DNA of 51,966 bases from Kitasatospora aureofaciens. Lineage in GTDB: Bacteria; Actinomycetota; Actinomycetes; Streptomycetales; Streptomycetaceae. Both the position numbers and the translations under genes were made by a program. Below, piece after piece: positions 50,623-51,966 of this stretch. The notes beneath the pieces are model-generated. The model was given only the letters and a program-made list of their open reading frames with translations, had not been told where the DNA came from and ran no database searches. Position 1 is the first letter of the stretch. Every line of letters starts with the position of its first letter. Location: assembly GCF_019192735.1 (NCBI RefSeq), contig NZ_JAHTKP010000055.1, forward strand, positions 1 through 51,966. Direction: 5' to 3'.

Positions 50623-51792
50623 CCTTGCGGCAGTGGGCTTGACGCGCTTCGCGCGCCTGACGACTGCCCTTCCGGCAGCCGGGATGAGCACGTGGCCCAT
50701 CCGGTACAGGTGCAGGATGTTCCGGGCGGCATTGTGGTCGGCATTGCCGGACCAGCCGCAGCCGGGGTTCTTGCACACGAACAGGGCCTGGTTCTCCCGG
50801 CTGCCGGGTGTGGTGAATCCGCACGCCGAGCAGCGCTGGGAGGTTCCGGGAGCGGGGACCTTGTGCAGGGTGCCGCCATGACTGGCGAGCTTGTACGTCA
50901 GCATTCCGACGGTGCGGCCCCATGCCTCCTGGCTGATGGACCGGTTGAGGCCGGACTTCTGGGCGACGTTCTTCCCTGGCTCGTCCACGGTCCCCTTGGC
51001 GGACTTGACCATGTTCGTGACCTGCAATGCTTCCACCACGACCACGCTGTAGTGCTGGGCGATGGCGGTGGTGGTCCGGTGCTGCCAGTCGAGGTGGCGG
51101 CGCTTGGCTCTTGCGCGCAACCCGGCGATCTGGTCGTAGGTGGTGCGAAGGCGGTTCGAGGTGCGCTCTCCCGGCCTGCGGTGCTGCTTGCGCTGTGCGG
51201 CGCGCCGCTCCAGGCGCAGGAGCTTGGCCTGCTCGTCGCCGGTCAGCCAGGTGTTCGGCTTGTTCTTGGTGGACTTCCACTGGTCGTGGGTCCGGTGGTT
51301 GCCGTCGGAGAGGGCGAGCGGCACGGTGACCCCGCCGTCGATGCCGACCTCGGGGCCGGTGTGCGGTACGGGCTTCGGCTCCTGCGTCTGGACGCGGAAG
51401 GCGATGTGCCAGCCCAGCGGGTCCTTGACCAGGCGTGCGCCGGTGATCCTGTTGTCCGCATTTGCGCGCTTGCCGATGGGTAGATCCTTGGTCCATCGGA
51501 ACCGGACACGGCCGACCTTGGGAATGTTGACCATGCCCCAGTTGCGGTGCACACGGGTGATGTTCAGATCCCGCCCCTGCGGTACGTCCACGGACATGAC
51601 CGTGCGGAACCGGGCCTTGAAATTCGGTGCGTCCGTACGGCCTTCCCAGCAGTTCTTCCACGCCTGGACGTATGTCTTCAACACGGCCTGGGCAGCCTGC
51701 GCCGGAAGGACGCCGAGCCAGTCGATCTCCTTGCGGGCCCGGCGGATCGCCGCATCCGCGGCGGCCAATGAACGGCGCTCCTTCGGGAGCAT
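50620..51792 (-). CDS. tnpB: TnpB RNA-guided nuclease (IS605/IS1341 OrfB), 5'-truncated
   Basis: 390 residues from ATG 51792. The RuvC sites are intact: Asp in GIDGGVTVPLALSDG, Glu in VVVVEALQVTNM and Asp in GNADHNAARNIL. The zinc ribbon CSACG ... CKNPGC lies between them. The N-terminal OrfB_IS605 helix-turn-helix is partial: the natural protein continues upstream as PLPDWTMLPKERRS, and the frame closes at a TAG about 39 nt before the ATG, leaving ~50-60 residues missing. The group II intron end lies ~50 nt upstream. Activity as a nuclease is uncertain because the RNA-binding N-terminus is incomplete. Confidence 0.88.
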   Translation of the reverse strand: MLPKERRSLAAADAAIRRARKEIDWLGVLPAQAAQAVLKTYVQAWKNCWEGRTDAPNFKARFRTVMSVDVPQGRDLNITRVHRNWGMVNIPKVGRVRFRWTKDLPIGKRANADNRITGARLVKDPLGWHIAFRVQTQEPKPVPHTGPEVGIDGGVTVPLALSDGNHRTHDQWKSTKNKPNTWLTGDEQAKLLRLERRAAQRKQHRRPGERTSNRLRTTYDQIAGLRARAKRRHLDWQHRTTTAIAQHYSVVVVEALQVTNMVKSAKGTVDEPGKNVAQKSGLNRSISQEAWGRTVGMLTYKLASHGGTLHKVPAPGTSQRCSACGFTTPGSRENQALFVCKNPGCGWSGNADHNAARNILHLYRMGHVLIPAAGRAVVRRAKRVKPTAAR

Positions 51793-51806
51793 CGTCCAGT
51801 CGGGTA

Positions 51807-51832
51807 GCGGTAGCCCGTTGCCGGGCTACCGC
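51807..51832. other. Perfect hairpin beside the intron end
   Basis: GCGGTAGCCCG (51807-51817) pairs perfectly with CGGGCTACCGC (51822-51832) around a TTGC loop. It lies nine bases from the intron 3' junction and covers the broken 5' end of tnpB. Some group II introns choose sites beside terminator-like hairpins, though usually with the hairpin on the 5' exon side; here it is on the 3' side. It may also be a remnant IS end. Confidence 0.6.
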
Positions 51833-51841
51833 CCACTAAGA

Positions 51842-51966
51842 GTGAAGTAGGCCGCCGACGAGGTGCCCGTGGTTCGGGTCCTTTTCCGACGGCCCCTTCC
51901 CGAACCGTGCTGGCGAGCTTTCCCCGCACACGGCTCTCCAGTGATCATTTCCGGGTGGTGGCTGTG
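51842..51966 (-). mobile_element. Group II intron, 3' end (inverted copy)
   Basis: This is the reverse complement of 1-125, including domain V (51902-51936) and domain VI (51842-51899) with the branch-point A at 51848. The intron body would lie beyond the right edge, so both window edges are occupied by intron 3' ends pointing inward. Confidence 0.8.

Overview
The window comes from a high-GC actinomycete, most likely a Streptomyces or Kitasatospora relative. Codon third positions are nearly all G or C. It also carries families typical of that group: AfsR/SARP regulators, ROK and TetR regulators, secreted hydrolases, DUF5685, and many GTG starts with 4-nt stop/start overlaps. There are no rRNA genes, tRNA genes, CRISPR arrays or biosynthetic megasynthases. 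The first and last 127 nt are exact inverted copies of each other and both read as the 3' end of a group II intron (domains V and VI). The window therefore looks like a whole assembly contig that stops inside a dispersed repeat at both ends.

Left edge (1-3062): intron 3' end, a second intron domain VI-like hairpin, a transposase remnant, a 14-blade WD40 protein, and a solo IS605/IS1341-type right end that cuts a flavohaemoglobin gene down to its last 67 codons. 3138-8992 is metabolic: the lutABC lactate-utilisation operon (with a palindromic repeat and a 33-codon bridging ORF between lutA and lutB), a dimethylargininase, a GDSL hydrolase, a truncated conserved hypothetical and an alpha/beta hydrolase.

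9021-23337: an XRE-cupin regulator coupled to an MFS exporter; a DUF5685 protein with an extremely cysteine-rich tail; a secreted polysaccharide lyase/GH46 chitosanase fusion with a 19-bp palindrome upstream and a ROK regulator downstream; a TetR gene divergent from an NTF2-like protein with twin operators; a GNAT acetyltransferase; a TolB-like lipoprotein; a secreted phospholipase D/phosphoesterase operon; and a serine beta-lactamase-like hydrolase.

23344-42584 is a signalling island: four large STAND ATPase regulators (one XRE-NB-ARC-TPR and three SARP-NB-ARC-TPR), an ECF sigma factor, a collagen-like secreted protein, a metallo-beta-lactamase-fold hydrolase coupled to the third SARP, and three decayed genes (a frameshifted ParA/MinD-like protein, a CbxX-type AAA+ fragment, and a TPR-CHAT protein with several frameshifts). 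No biosynthetic genes for these regulators are visible. 42712-50524 holds a DUF4389 membrane protein, a probable metal-efflux group (His-rich anchored protein, ArsP/YraQ-like permease with a His-rich tail, ArsR repressor, MFS exporter with a His-rich tail), and two divergent drug-type MFS exporters. The right edge carries a 5'-truncated TnpB with its right end and possible omega-RNA, a perfect hairpin, and the second intron 3' end.
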